Source: Arachis hypogaea (taxonomy: Eukaryota; Streptophyta; Magnoliopsida; Fabales; Fabaceae). Taken from it: a stretch of DNA of 64,000 nucleotides. Under the pieces are notes generated by a model. It ran no database searches, was not told where the DNA came from, and saw only the letters and a program-made list of their open reading frames with translations. The stretch covers positions 26,387,427 to 26,451,426 of the forward strand of contig NC_092052.1 in NCBI RefSeq assembly GCF_003086295.3. Direction: 5' to 3'. The position numbers and the translations under genes are program-made. Positions 23,389-33,937 of this stretch are shown here, in pieces (within the stretch, counting starts at the first letter, position 1; every line of letters starts with the position of its first letter).

Positions 23389-23849
23389 TGTAAGGTCCCA
23401 CATCGGTTGGGGAGGGAAACGAAGCATGCCTTATAAGGGTGTGGATACCTCTCCCTAGCATGACGCATTTTGACGAGTGAGTGTGGGGGGATTTGGCTAT
23501 CATCCCTATCGTCAAAGGCAAAATCGTGAGGCCTTGTGTGCCAAAGCGAACAATATCGTGCTAGCGGATGGTCTGGGCTGTTACACATGGTATTAGCGCC
23601 GGAGTCCGGATCGATGTGCCAACGAGGGCGCTGGGCTCCCTTAGGGGGTGGATTGTAAGGTCCCACATCGGTTGGGGAGAGGAACAAAGCATGCCTTATA
23701 AGAGTGTGGATACCTCTCCCTAGCATGACGCGTTTTGACGAATGAGTATGGGGGCTTCGGCTATCATCCATATCGTCAAAGGCATAACCGTGAGGCCTTG
23801 TGTGCCAAAGCGGATAATATCGTGCTAGCGGGTGGTTTGAGCTGTTATA
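23389..23849 (+). mobile_element. Complete TRIM (miniature LTR retrotransposon)
   Basis: Two direct repeats of 197 and 196 bp (23,389-23,585 and 23,654-23,849), about 90% identical by eye, start TGTAAGGTCCCACATCGG and end TTACA/TTATA. They enclose only 68 bp. That 68 bp begins with a primer-site-like TGGTATTAGCGCC (initiator-Met type) and ends with purine-rich AGGGGGTGGAT. No protein is encoded. No convincing TSD is visible. A truncated third LTR is at 47,009-47,188. Similar CCCACATCGGTTGGGGA repeats are, as I recall, common in eudicots. Confidence 0.85.
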
Positions 23850-24970
23850 GTTTTTCTTGGTTTTGAAGTTATTTTGATAATGTAAATGAATCAGCTTTGG
23901 AAATGATTTGAGATATGAAAATGAATTAATTTTTGGAAGCAGTTTAATTTTGAATTAGTTTGATTTTATAAATGATTTAATATTTGAGCTGGTTTAATTT
24001 TGAAAAAAGATTTATTAGTGGAGATGGTTGGATTCAAAAATAACTTGATGTTAGAACTGGTTGAGTTTTGGAAAATGATTGAGATTTGAAAATGGTTGAG
24101 AAAGGGTGTGAGGAAGATTTGGACGGAACCCGAAAAGGGTGGCAGAGTCCGAATTTTAGAGGAGATACTGCCGAAATTTTATAAAATTGGAAGTTTCGTT
24201 TGAAGTAATTATTTGGTAAGATTTGGTTTTAAGCATTATATGTTTAAGATTGATTTATTTAGAAAAGAAAGAATTATATTTTGAATTGGGATTGTTGATG
24301 AACGAAATGGAAAGAAGGATGATGAGAATTGACTTTGAAATATGATTTTTGAATGAATTTAGAAATGAGATATGGATTGACGAATGATGATGATATTGAG
24401 AATGACTTAGATATTAATGAATGTTGAACAAATCATTCATATGGCTTATGAATTTAAATTATCTGAGACACAAGTTTCCCTGGGTAGACGTAGTGGCTTG
24501 CCACCACTTGCTCCAGGTTGAGACTCGATACTCTGCTGACCTTACGACGTAAGAGTGACTGGGCACTTATAAATTCATGGGAATGGTACCCCCATTGATA
24601 CAATTCTGAAACTCCGTGGTGAGACCGTGTGGTTAGGTTCTCCCCCCTACAGCTTTACCTTTTCAAGAATCGGATGAAGGAGCATTATGAAGAGTTATAT
24701 TGCGTTTTGGTTTACATGATATTGTATTAACTATATAATTTTTCTTCCCTCCTCTTTGTTATTACAATTTTGTAAGAGGGATAGGAGTTGTATGTTATAT
24801 ATATATTAATGAAGAATTTTATTAATCGAGCCAAACCATCTCAATTGAGTATGGTAATGGAGAATTTTCATAACTCGATAGTGTCTATAATCTTATCACT
24901 CGTATACGTACATACAAAATTTTAAAAGGAGTAATTACTTGTACTAAGTAAGGGAGGTGTGGTGTTATGC
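23850..24970 (-). repeat. Fragment of a TGTAACACCC-type LTR (family B)
   Basis: No gene. It matches 48,265-50,100 in inverse orientation, including 'ggaacccgaaaagggtg' near 24,126 and the 'cctcttgttattac' segment. The block at 24,460-24,600 (words 'gttgagactcgatactctg' and 'acgacgtaag') is also shared with the solo LTR at 3,150-3,260. Confidence 0.55.
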
Positions 24971-25614
24971 ATCTCTAATTCGTACTTTTATAGTTGGCTC
25001 ATAACTGAGATTTTTTGAAACCTAATTGACTTTGATTTGAATTTAAAATAAAAATCCTAGCGACAAATTAAAAGATGATATAATGTAAACAAAATTATTA
25101 TTTTTACATGAAAACTAATTGAATAATTATTAATTATCATTGTTATTAGCTTAGAAATAAATTTGAATTAATTCGAGTTGACTCATACAATAATTACGTG
25201 AACTTATTAGTTTAGTAATAAATTTGAATTATAATAAATTTAAGTTAGTTTTTTCAAAAATTTTAATTTATAAACAAATAACTTAAAATTAAAAAGTACA
25301 ACTTAAGCAAACAATAATAATTTATAATTTAAAAGAGTAATCTGCAAATAACTTAAAATTTAAAAAGTAGCTACCTAAGCAAAATAACTTAAGATTTAAA
25401 AAATAACCAACTAAGCAAAACAACTTAAATTTAAAAGGTGGCAACTTAAGAAAATTATAATTTATAATTTATAAATAAAATTTTAAAATTCAAAAGAGTA
25501 ATATGCAAATAACTTAAAATTAAAAAGTAACAACCTAAGCAAATAACTTAAAATTTAAAAGATAACAACCTAAACAAACAACTTAAAATTTAAAAAATAA
25601 CTACCCAAGTAAAA
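24971..25614 (-). mobile_element. Internal fragment of a minus-strand Helitron
   Basis: AT-rich sequence repeating 'aaaataacaacctaagc'. It matches, reversed, the 38,570-39,240 part of the plus-strand Helitron, including the 'aagtcaat' and 'gactcaactataaaagta' words just before its RPA-like gene. The rest of this Helitron resumes at about 31,456 after two LTR insertions. Confidence 0.6.
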
Positions 25615-27360
25615 TGTAACACTCTACCACATAGAGCTTTATGCTTAAGCCGTAAAACAAAGGTGGTGTGGTTTTACGAACTCTAAAACAAATATATATA
25701 TATATATATAATAGTATCTGAAAGAGAGTAATATACGAGGAGTCTTGGAAAATAGATAAAATAAATCGCAAAAATAAAAAGCGCAAACGCTCAGAAAACG
25801 AGATTACTTGCATGCTAAGAAACCTAAAGTTCGCAGGCATAAATAAATAGAAAGAATGATTAGAGAGTCAAGGATACAGAATATCTAGCTCCTAACTCAG
25901 CTTGCGAAACCAAGGCTGGTCGGAGGATATATATATATCCCAAGATCCCAAAATACACAGATGAAACCCTAACTCTCTTAATCCTTTAAGAGGGACAAAA
26001 TAAGAGTAAAGTATTGTTTTTGTCCCAACGTTTGGGGTAAGTCCCAAAGTTGTCCCTAATGTTTCAATCGTCCTATTTAAGTTCCTAACGTTTCAAAATT
26101 GACTCAATGTTATCCTGCCGTTAGGATCCGTTAACAGAATTGACGGCGCGAAAAAATTGAGACGATTTTAAAACGTTAGGTATTTAAATAAGACGAAAAT
26201 GTTAGGGACAAAAACGATGCATAAAAATAAATTTTAATTTAATTTTATCTTTCAATAATATTAATTTTTTTTACTGTACATAATATTCAATTATTTTTTA
26301 ATTACATCTAAATAAATTACACTTAATCACATTACTTTCATTTTAAATAAATTTATTTTTTTATAATTTTAAAGAATTTTGATACATTAGAGACAAAATA
26401 TATAATTTATATTTTATTGTATATATATTATTTTTTCTTTTCTACAAGTTTATATACTAGTCATTCTATAAATATTTCATGATAACTAAAAATCTTTAAG
26501 AGTAAAATTATAAAAAAATTAATTTATTTAAAATGAAAGTATTATGATTAAGTGCAATTTACTTAGATGTGATTAAAAAATAATTGAATACTATGTATAG
26601 TAAAAAATTGATATTATTGAAGGATAAAATTAAAATTTATTTCTATGTATCATTTTTGCCCCCAACGTTTCAAAATCGTCTCAATTTTGTCCCGCCGTCA
26701 ATTCTGTTAACGGATCCCTAACGGCAGGACAACATTGAGTTAATTTTGAAACGTTAGGGACTTAAATAGGACAATTGAAATGTTAGGGACAACTTTGGGA
26801 CTTACCCCAAATGTTGGGGACAAAAACGATACTTTACTCGACAAGATAAACAAGTTTCTTGGAGAGAAAGCTAAGCACATGTTTACATAAACTAAACAAC
26901 AAAAGAACTCAGGAATCACTCCGCTTCAGAAGTCTAGACGCCTAGCGAGGTGCCTCTCGACCTGCATCTGAAAAACAACAACACAGTATGGGGTGAGAAC
27001 TGGTGGTTCTCAGCATGGTAAAGGTGTCACGCACATAAGATATAAGGTCCTGGGAATGTCAGAGGCAATCCTAGAACGCCGACACTCATATTATACAGCT
27101 TAATATACTAAACAAAAACCATAAAAGGGGGTAGGTGTCTAGGAAAATCTAAACTTAACTTAAACTTAACCTCAACACTAAATCTGTCCACCTTTCCTCC
27201 GTTTCTCCATCACCAATGATATTTCATAGACAGTCAAACAGATAAAGACAAACACAAGTAGAATACAAATTCTGCAGTTAACAATTATATATTTAGCATA
27301 GCAAGTATATTTAGGCACATCCAGTTAATGTACAAACAAATAATTCAAACAATATGTATA
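25615..27360 (+). mobile_element. LTR fragment, TGTAACACTCTACC-type
   Basis: Starts TGTAACACTCTACCACA and matches the reverse of 4,402 to about 3,430 in the solo LTR. It is interrupted by the MITE at 26,004-26,839 and truncated near 27,360. Non-coding. Confidence 0.6.
26004..26839. mobile_element. Mutator-like MITE with long terminal inverted repeats
   Basis: Ends GAGTAAAGTAT.GTTTTTG and its inverse, with inverted repeats of well over 100 bp. The flanks GACAAAATAA (25,994-26,003) and GACAAGATAA (26,840-26,849) fit a TSD of about 10 bp with one mismatch. The interior is AT-rich and non-coding. TSD length and long inverted repeats fit the Mutator superfamily. Confidence 0.82.
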
Positions 27361-27508
27361 ACATTTCGAATTTTTAAAAGTTAAATAATTAATTGTTAAA
27401 AAAAATTATTTTCAACAAAAATAATTAAATAAAATTTTATAATTATTAAAATTTAATTATCTATTAAAAACTATTTTAATAGACAAAGTTTAAATTGATA
27501 TTTCTAAA

Positions 27509-27541
<33 letters not shown>

Positions 27542-28773
27542 GAAACAAATGAAGAAGAAAGAAGGACGTGGCCAGATCCCATGGAAGAAACAAGGAAAGA
27601 TTTGTTACATATATACATAATATATATATCCATTCACTTATAATAATTCATTATCATCATTATAAGGAAACGTGGCTTGCTATACATATATGCATATATA
27701 TAATAGTTACACATGTTTCTTTTATCTACAACCATGACACCTAATAATTTTTCCATCATACTTATCATCATCATCTAATCTTCATTTTCCTCTCTTGAAA
27801 CCGAACCAAAAGTGAAAGAAAAGAAAGCAAGAGTGACCGAGAGTGAGGGAGAGAAACCCTGAAACCTCCATATCTCCAACTTCATTTTCTTAAAATTCAT
27901 AACTCCAATAAAAAATCTAATTCAGTAAAAGTGTTCATATCCCCTTCTTCTACACGTTGATATTATTTTTGTCTGATAGAAGTTGACAATAGCGTAGCTC
28001 TTCTTTCTCTTAAGTTTGGCCAATTGAAATTCTAGAAGGCACGACGTTCCTCTTCGACAGCTCGATCAGAAAGCTTTTCTAGAGCTTCCATTGTTTTGGT
28101 TCCGTACGAAGGTAGGGATTTTATTTTAAAATTAACCGTTTTCAATTTATAAATGCCCAAAAATTTAGTAAATAATTACAAATATGTTAGTAATTATAAT
28201 GTTATTGAGTTTGGATTTTTTTGCTGTGGATGATTGGTTGTGATTGTAATTGAGTTTTTGGTTGAAAAAGTGAATGTTAATTGATTTTGGTGTTACTATA
28301 TAAATGATTTTACTAGGATTGGAATTATATGTCGATTATTGAGAACCTTGTGTTTAAAAAGTGCTGATGGAAGGCTGGTAAACTGTCATAAGTTATGAAA
28401 GTGAGGGGCCCGTAAGCAGGGGCGGAGTTAGAAATTATTTTGGGAGGGGCTAACATAAAAAATATAAGTTAAGAAGAAAGAAAAATTAAAAATTAAAAAG
28501 AGATTAAACTAAAAAATTAAAAACTTATACATACACCTTATTAGTTTGGGGGGGCCATTGCCCCCCTTGCTCATAACGTGGCTCCGCCACTGCCCGTAAG
28601 GGTGGTGAAGTTGAGTTTTGAGGAGGGGTTCCGCCCGTATTCTTGTAAAGACAAATGAAAAAGTGATTTTGTTTTGAAAACTTAGATTTTTATATGTACT
28701 TATATTAAGAAATGATCTTTTTATTGGAAATTCGATTTATAAACCTATTTTGATCATATTAAGGAAAGGGTTT
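27361..28773. other. Non-coding stretch between two LTRs
   Basis: AT-rich with a (TTA)n run at about 27,508-27,540. Around 27,780-28,115 the sequence looks like a transcribed leader (purine- and then pyrimidine-rich, ending in a GGTAGG donor-like site) and resembles 1,210-1,400 in style. No protein-coding frame is convincing. It contains the hAT-type MITE at 28,417. Confidence 0.4.
28417..28592. mobile_element. hAT-type MITE, 176 bp
   Basis: Terminal inverted repeats CAGGGGCGGAGTTAG and CAGTGGCGGAGCCAC (as read inward). A perfect 8-bp TSD, CCCGTAAG, lies at 28,409-28,416 and 28,593-28,600. Non-coding. Confidence 0.9.
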
Positions 28774-31455
28774 TGTAACACCCTAATATTCAAATCCTTA
28801 TACTCGAGTCATAAGTCAATGATAATAAGATGGTACGACTCTCAAGGTGGATTTTTAATATTTATTTATAAGTATAATTGAAAGGAGTATTAATCGAGAA
28901 GCCTGAAAAGAGTAAAAATAAAATCGTGAAGTCGTATCACTCACGTAACGACAACTAAAAAATAAAGCGTGAAGTCGAAAACGGTATACAGATAAAGGCA
29001 TTAAAAAGGATAAGAGAAGGACAATATATAGATATATAACATAAGTAAATAGCCACTAGTCGCGAACCGCGAAGTTTAAGCCAGCTAGGGTACAGTATGA
29101 AAGTAGTTGACAACAGTATCTCCTAATCTCTTCCAAAAGAAACATAAGAGCCCCTATAGGCAAGTTCAAAGAGTTCAATACATAATATAAGCTTTTCAAA
29201 ATAAAGGTGGAGAGATTCTAAGAAAAATATAAAGTGGAGAATATAAAGATCTTCGCCATTTCTCAGATAAACCACAGCTCACTTCTGAGCACCTGGACCT
29301 GTATCTGAAAAATAAGAGATATATATGGAATGAGAACGCCCGACTCATGGGTTTCCAGTACGGTAAAAGTGCCAAATAAATACAATGCATTACAATAAAA
29401 CCTCACTAAGCATCCTAAACTTCTTTTCACCAAATATTCACCCTATGTTCTCACTAGTCCATAAACAGGCAATTGTCATAAGGGAATGCTAGATCTAATT
29501 CGTATCTTTCATGCCTCCCGACTTTCTAACTCTCCAACAAATCAGAATCAGAATCATAAGCCAAACTATCACCAGTTATTTTGTCTTAGCAATTCTATAG
29601 CTCTACCCAAGGAGCTGAAATTATCTCATTATCAACCTGGAGCAAGTGAAATCATTTCACTGTGTCTACCTAGGGAGCTCAATTTCCTCATTCAATAATC
29701 ATCATCATTATTCAATTATATCATCAATTCATCTCGTCAAGAACAACCCTCAGCATCCACCGACACCAGCATGAGGGACCTCTCAGTTGTACAAACACAA
29801 GCAATACAGTCAAGTAAAACACAATTAAGGTACAAGTAGAACAAGTAGCACATAATTAGGTAACATAGCATATATGATATATCAATCCAAAACAAATAGG
29901 CAAACTCAAACAATTCAAACATATGCAAATGATGTATGCCTGTCCTATGGCTGATGAGTCTCATCTGTCAGTTATAAAGCCAACCCGACAAGTCCTGGTA
30001 GCTAACTATTGGATTGTCCCTCTGTCGTGCATCCCTAGCACGAGTTATTCACAATCATAATCATAATCACACAACACCCATACTAGTGTTTATTCACGGG
30101 GACGAGCTCATTCGAAACTTTCACAGTGTCCGACTACACTTACGACATAGGGTCAGCAGAATCTCGGATCTCAACCTAGAGCAAGTGGAGCTGACCCACT
30201 GCATCTACCCAAGGAAATTCGAAACTCAGATAATTTCACAAATCTCAAATCAACCTCGACTGGGAGCAAGTGGGGGCTAACCACTGCATCTACCCCAGGA
30301 GTTGCGAACCAAACCCGGAGCAAGTGGAATCCATGCTACTGCATCTACCCAGACAGGTATGTCTCACCACATCCCGGAGCAAGTGAGACGAAACCACAAC
30401 CGTTGCGTCTACTCGGGGAGCCTCTATAGTAACCAACCTGGAGCAAGTGGGGCGCAACCACAACCCTTGATATGTCCTCACATGCCCAGGAGGAACCAAG
30501 GAGGGGATCCTAACCTCCCACTATCTCGCTGGGGGCGATTTTACAATACCAGGAGGAAAAAGGAAGGGGATCCTCACCTTCCTTCATCTCTCTGGAGTCG
30601 CACTTTCGAGAAAGAGAGATCAAGATAAAACAATCATTCAGAGTCATATTTTCATTTTCAGCCATAAATCAATAATGATCATAGCCATCCGGCTCATAAC
30701 ATAACCCAAAACCAGCCAATAATCATCATTAAATACAGCCCTTCGGCTCACGACATACACCACACTTTCATCATCACCCTCAGTAACTCATACAATCATC
30801 AATACTCATCATTCATCATTGATTCTCACTTTACTTCATCCACAAGTTACTACATATCCTAGCTTCTTTTCATTACTAGGCATACCATAAAGATTTAAGA
30901 CTTAGAGGATGAGAATGGAGGCTTAAAAGTCTGAAATTCGGCTTTAAATACTCAAAATCAACTTTTGCTGAAAACAGGGTCACGCGTGCGCGTCGCCCAC
31001 GCGCACGTGTGGAAGGCTGAAAAGTAGAGTGACGGGTGAGCGTCGCCCATGCGTACGCGTGGAAAGTAGGGAAATCAAGTGACGCGTGCGCGTCAGTCAC
31101 GCATACCCGTGGGTGCGTTTTGTGCTCCTCGCACAAAACCAGCACAATACCCGCACAACTCTCTAGATTTTCTACGAGGCATTCGCATCTGTGCAGCGAT
31201 GCATACGCGTCAGTCAGGCGCACGCGTGGGTGAGTAAAAATCGGGACTGACGCGTGCGCGTAGAAGCACAATTTTCCAAAATTTGTACTAAGCTAAAAAG
31301 CTGCAGAATTACATTTTCAAACCCCAAACTTCCAACACACATAACTTCTCCTACAAAATTTTTTTCAACCATTTCTAAACCGTTGGAAAGATCGTTGATT
31401 AAGCTTCCATAAAAATCCAATTTTAAAGAATTCCAAACCATTTCTACGTCAGCGG
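28774..31455 (+). mobile_element. LTR fragment, TGTAACACCC-type, with CGCG tract
   Basis: Starts TGTAACACCC. Its 29,280-29,390 and 29,940-30,610 blocks match, reversed, the solo LTR at 978-4,402. A CGCG tract lies at about 30,978-31,262 and includes a 9-bp perfect hairpin GTTTTGTGC/GCACAAAAC (31,117-31,139). It ends where Helitron sequence resumes. ORFs here are repeat artefacts. Confidence 0.6.
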
Positions 31456-32036
31456 TTTTTTTTAATTATTTAGCAATATATATTAAAAATTAAATACCTA
31501 ACAATCTAAAAAAGTGTATTTAAAATTTAAAAATTTAAAAAGTAACAACTTAGGTAAATAATAAATTATAATTTATAAATAAAATTTTAAAATTAACCAA
31601 CAAATTTGATTTATATTCATTATCGTATAACAATTTATAATTGACAAATATAAAACTAACGCAAGAAACTTGTTAGATTACTAATGATTTATTTATTAAA
31701 CTAAATTTAAATTAATTTTTTCGAAAATTTTAATGTATGAGCAAATAATTTAGAATTAAAAAGTGACAACTTAAGTAAATAATAATTTATGATTTAAAAA
31801 AATAATCTGTAAATAACATAAAAATTAAAAAATAACAAGCTAAGTAAATAATTTAAAATTTAAAAAATAATTACTTAAGTAAAACAACTTAAAATTTTAA
31901 AAATAACAACTTAAGTAAAACAATCTAAGCAAATAACTTAAAATTAAAAAGTAACAATCTAAGCAAATAAATTTCTAAACTCAACGTATGAGCACCACGT
32001 TAGCAGATGAGCTCCTCATTTGTATTATTATAAAGA
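31456..32036 (-). mobile_element. 5' end of the minus-strand Helitron
   Basis: Read on the minus strand it begins A|TCTTTATAATAATACAAAT at 32,036. It then carries GTGGTGCTCATACGTTGAGTTT, split here as GTGGTGCTCATACG and TTGAGTTT, which matches the plus-strand Helitron's 5' end at 33,672 onward (TCTTTATAGTAATATAAAT). The A/T insertion rule is met. The flank is a (GATAAA)n repeat (32,037-32,080). Confidence 0.7.
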
Positions 32037-32140
32037 TAAAAATAAAGATAAAGATAAAGATAAAAGATAAAGATAAAAATAAATAGATAATACGGTAGGT
32101 GAAATTTTGTAAAAGATTTTGATTTAAATTAGTTTTTGCA

Positions 32141-32141
<1 letters not shown>

Positions 32142-32232
<91 letters not shown>
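32142..32232. repeat. (AT)n microsatellite, about 90 bp
   Basis: Uninterrupted AT dinucleotides; between the minus-strand Helitron and the F-box remnant. Confidence 0.92.
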
Positions 32233-32239
<7 letters not shown>

Positions 32240-32689
32240 TTTTTCTAACCGGTATTTGACAAAACAAAGTTAGGAAAAAACTAATATTCTATGGGAAATT
32301 GGGAATGGATTTAAGCCAAAGATTTTATATATATACTTAGCTTTTTGTAACAAAATTTTAAACTTTAGATATTATATTATTATATTATTAACATTTAATT
32401 AGTAAAGATAATATATTTAAAAACTTGTTTACTTTGTCATGAATGAATTAAAATTAAACGCTAATGAGTTAGAACTCAAATAGCATAGTCTTTTCATACT
32501 AATTTAAGAAGTTGCGGGTTTGAGTTTTCTATCTTTGATAAAAAAAAATTAAAATTAAAATTAAACTCAAATAATGCTAAGTTTAAAAGATTTGATCTAT
32601 CTTTTATAACAAATTTCAAACTTTGATTTTTATATCACATTAATTTTCAAAGATTATATTTTTATCTTATCTTTTAATCACGCAGCAGA

Positions 32690-33060
32690 AGCCTACCTTA
32701 ATTTACACAATCATATTATCGTTATAAATGCAACAATGCTTTGAAAATTGAAAGTTCAAGCTGACTAAAACTTCTTATTTTGATGAGAAAGTATAGGAAA
32801 CCAATGAAAGTTTAGAAAGTATTAGAGATATGATTATTAGTGTTATATTGTCTTGTCAGGTTATGCTTTTGGGATGAATGGTTTCAGGACATGGTATTAG
32901 AGTTTTAGATCCGGAAGGTCTAAGAGTTTGAACTTTGGTGAACCCAAAATTAACTTTTTATAACATGAGATGTTTATTATCTCTGGTATCCAGATGGTTA
33001 TTCTGGATAGTATAGGTGATGTTCATTTTATTCATAAACCAAAGATTTAGTCAATTGTAC
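32690..33060 (+). mobile_element. LTR-retroelement fragment with Met-type primer site
   Basis: Contains ACATGGTATTAGAG (TGGTATTAG at 32,892-32,900), similar to an initiator-Met primer site. It matches 47,190-47,600 in inverse orientation. No ORF; probably a TRIM-like or copia LTR/leader remnant. Confidence 0.5.
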
Positions 33061-33712
33061 ACATTATACGTTTACACCATTCACTCCCTAGCACTACTCT
33101 ATTTTTATCTATCTATATAAGAAATTTTTTGGGTGTACTTATTGCGAGTCTGGCCAATTGACATAGCTTGAGGCTGACATACACGTATCATGGGAGAGGT
33201 AGTTGATCAATGGGCAAACATTCATCAAGATATGTTGGACGAATTTACAAAGCGGCTCCATTTATATGATGACTATCTTCAACTTCGATTGGTTTGTAAG
33301 CAGTGGAACTTCAAACTTCCGAAGATCCTCAATGGCAACAAAGCTCCATGGCTGCTGTTACCTATTGGTGGCGGTGCTGCTACTAAAGAAGCTTTCAAAG
33401 TTAATACTCACAAAGAAATTCTTGAAGAGAAGGGGATTTACCATCTCACACTTCCAGACTTGCAATACGACCTTATCCGTGGTTCTTGTTATGGATGGTT
33501 AATAATTGTATCCATGTACGAAGGCACCATAAGAATGTTAAATCCATTGACAAAAGTTTACTTGGATCTTCCTCCCATCTCAGATCTGCCGGATGTAATT
33601 CATAACGGGGATGAATGTAGTTTTTTCTTTGGTGGATACTCCATGGTCAGGGAGAAAACCATCTTTGTAAATCTTTATAGTAATATAAATAGAGACCTTA
33701 TATGCTGATGTG

Positions 33713-33930
33713 AGTTTATTTTATGAGAAGAAAATCAATTGTATTCTCTCATAATATTTCAACGTATATGTACACATATATAGAAAAATTGTTTACTATT
33801 CTAGGCCCTATCTTTTAGCTACTGACCCTATAATTTAGTATTCTAATTTATAGCTTCCATATTTACAAAAAAAGAGATCCCTAAAAATAAGTTATAGAAT
33901 TTCTATAATTAAGTATAAGAAATCTCAACA
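33713..33930 (-). repeat. 3' LTR of the copia element
   Basis: 218 bp, identical to 38,302-38,519. Confidence 0.95.
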
Positions 33931-33937
33931 CTCCCCT

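Noticed and set aside
23232..23771. 179-codon minus-strand frame
   Set aside because: Most of it is translation of the TRIM LTRs; only the last ~50 codons (23,232-23,388) look like a real coding remnant.
23389..23849. Cassandra-type TRIM carrying 5S rRNA
   Set aside because: I see no 5S-like segment in the LTRs.
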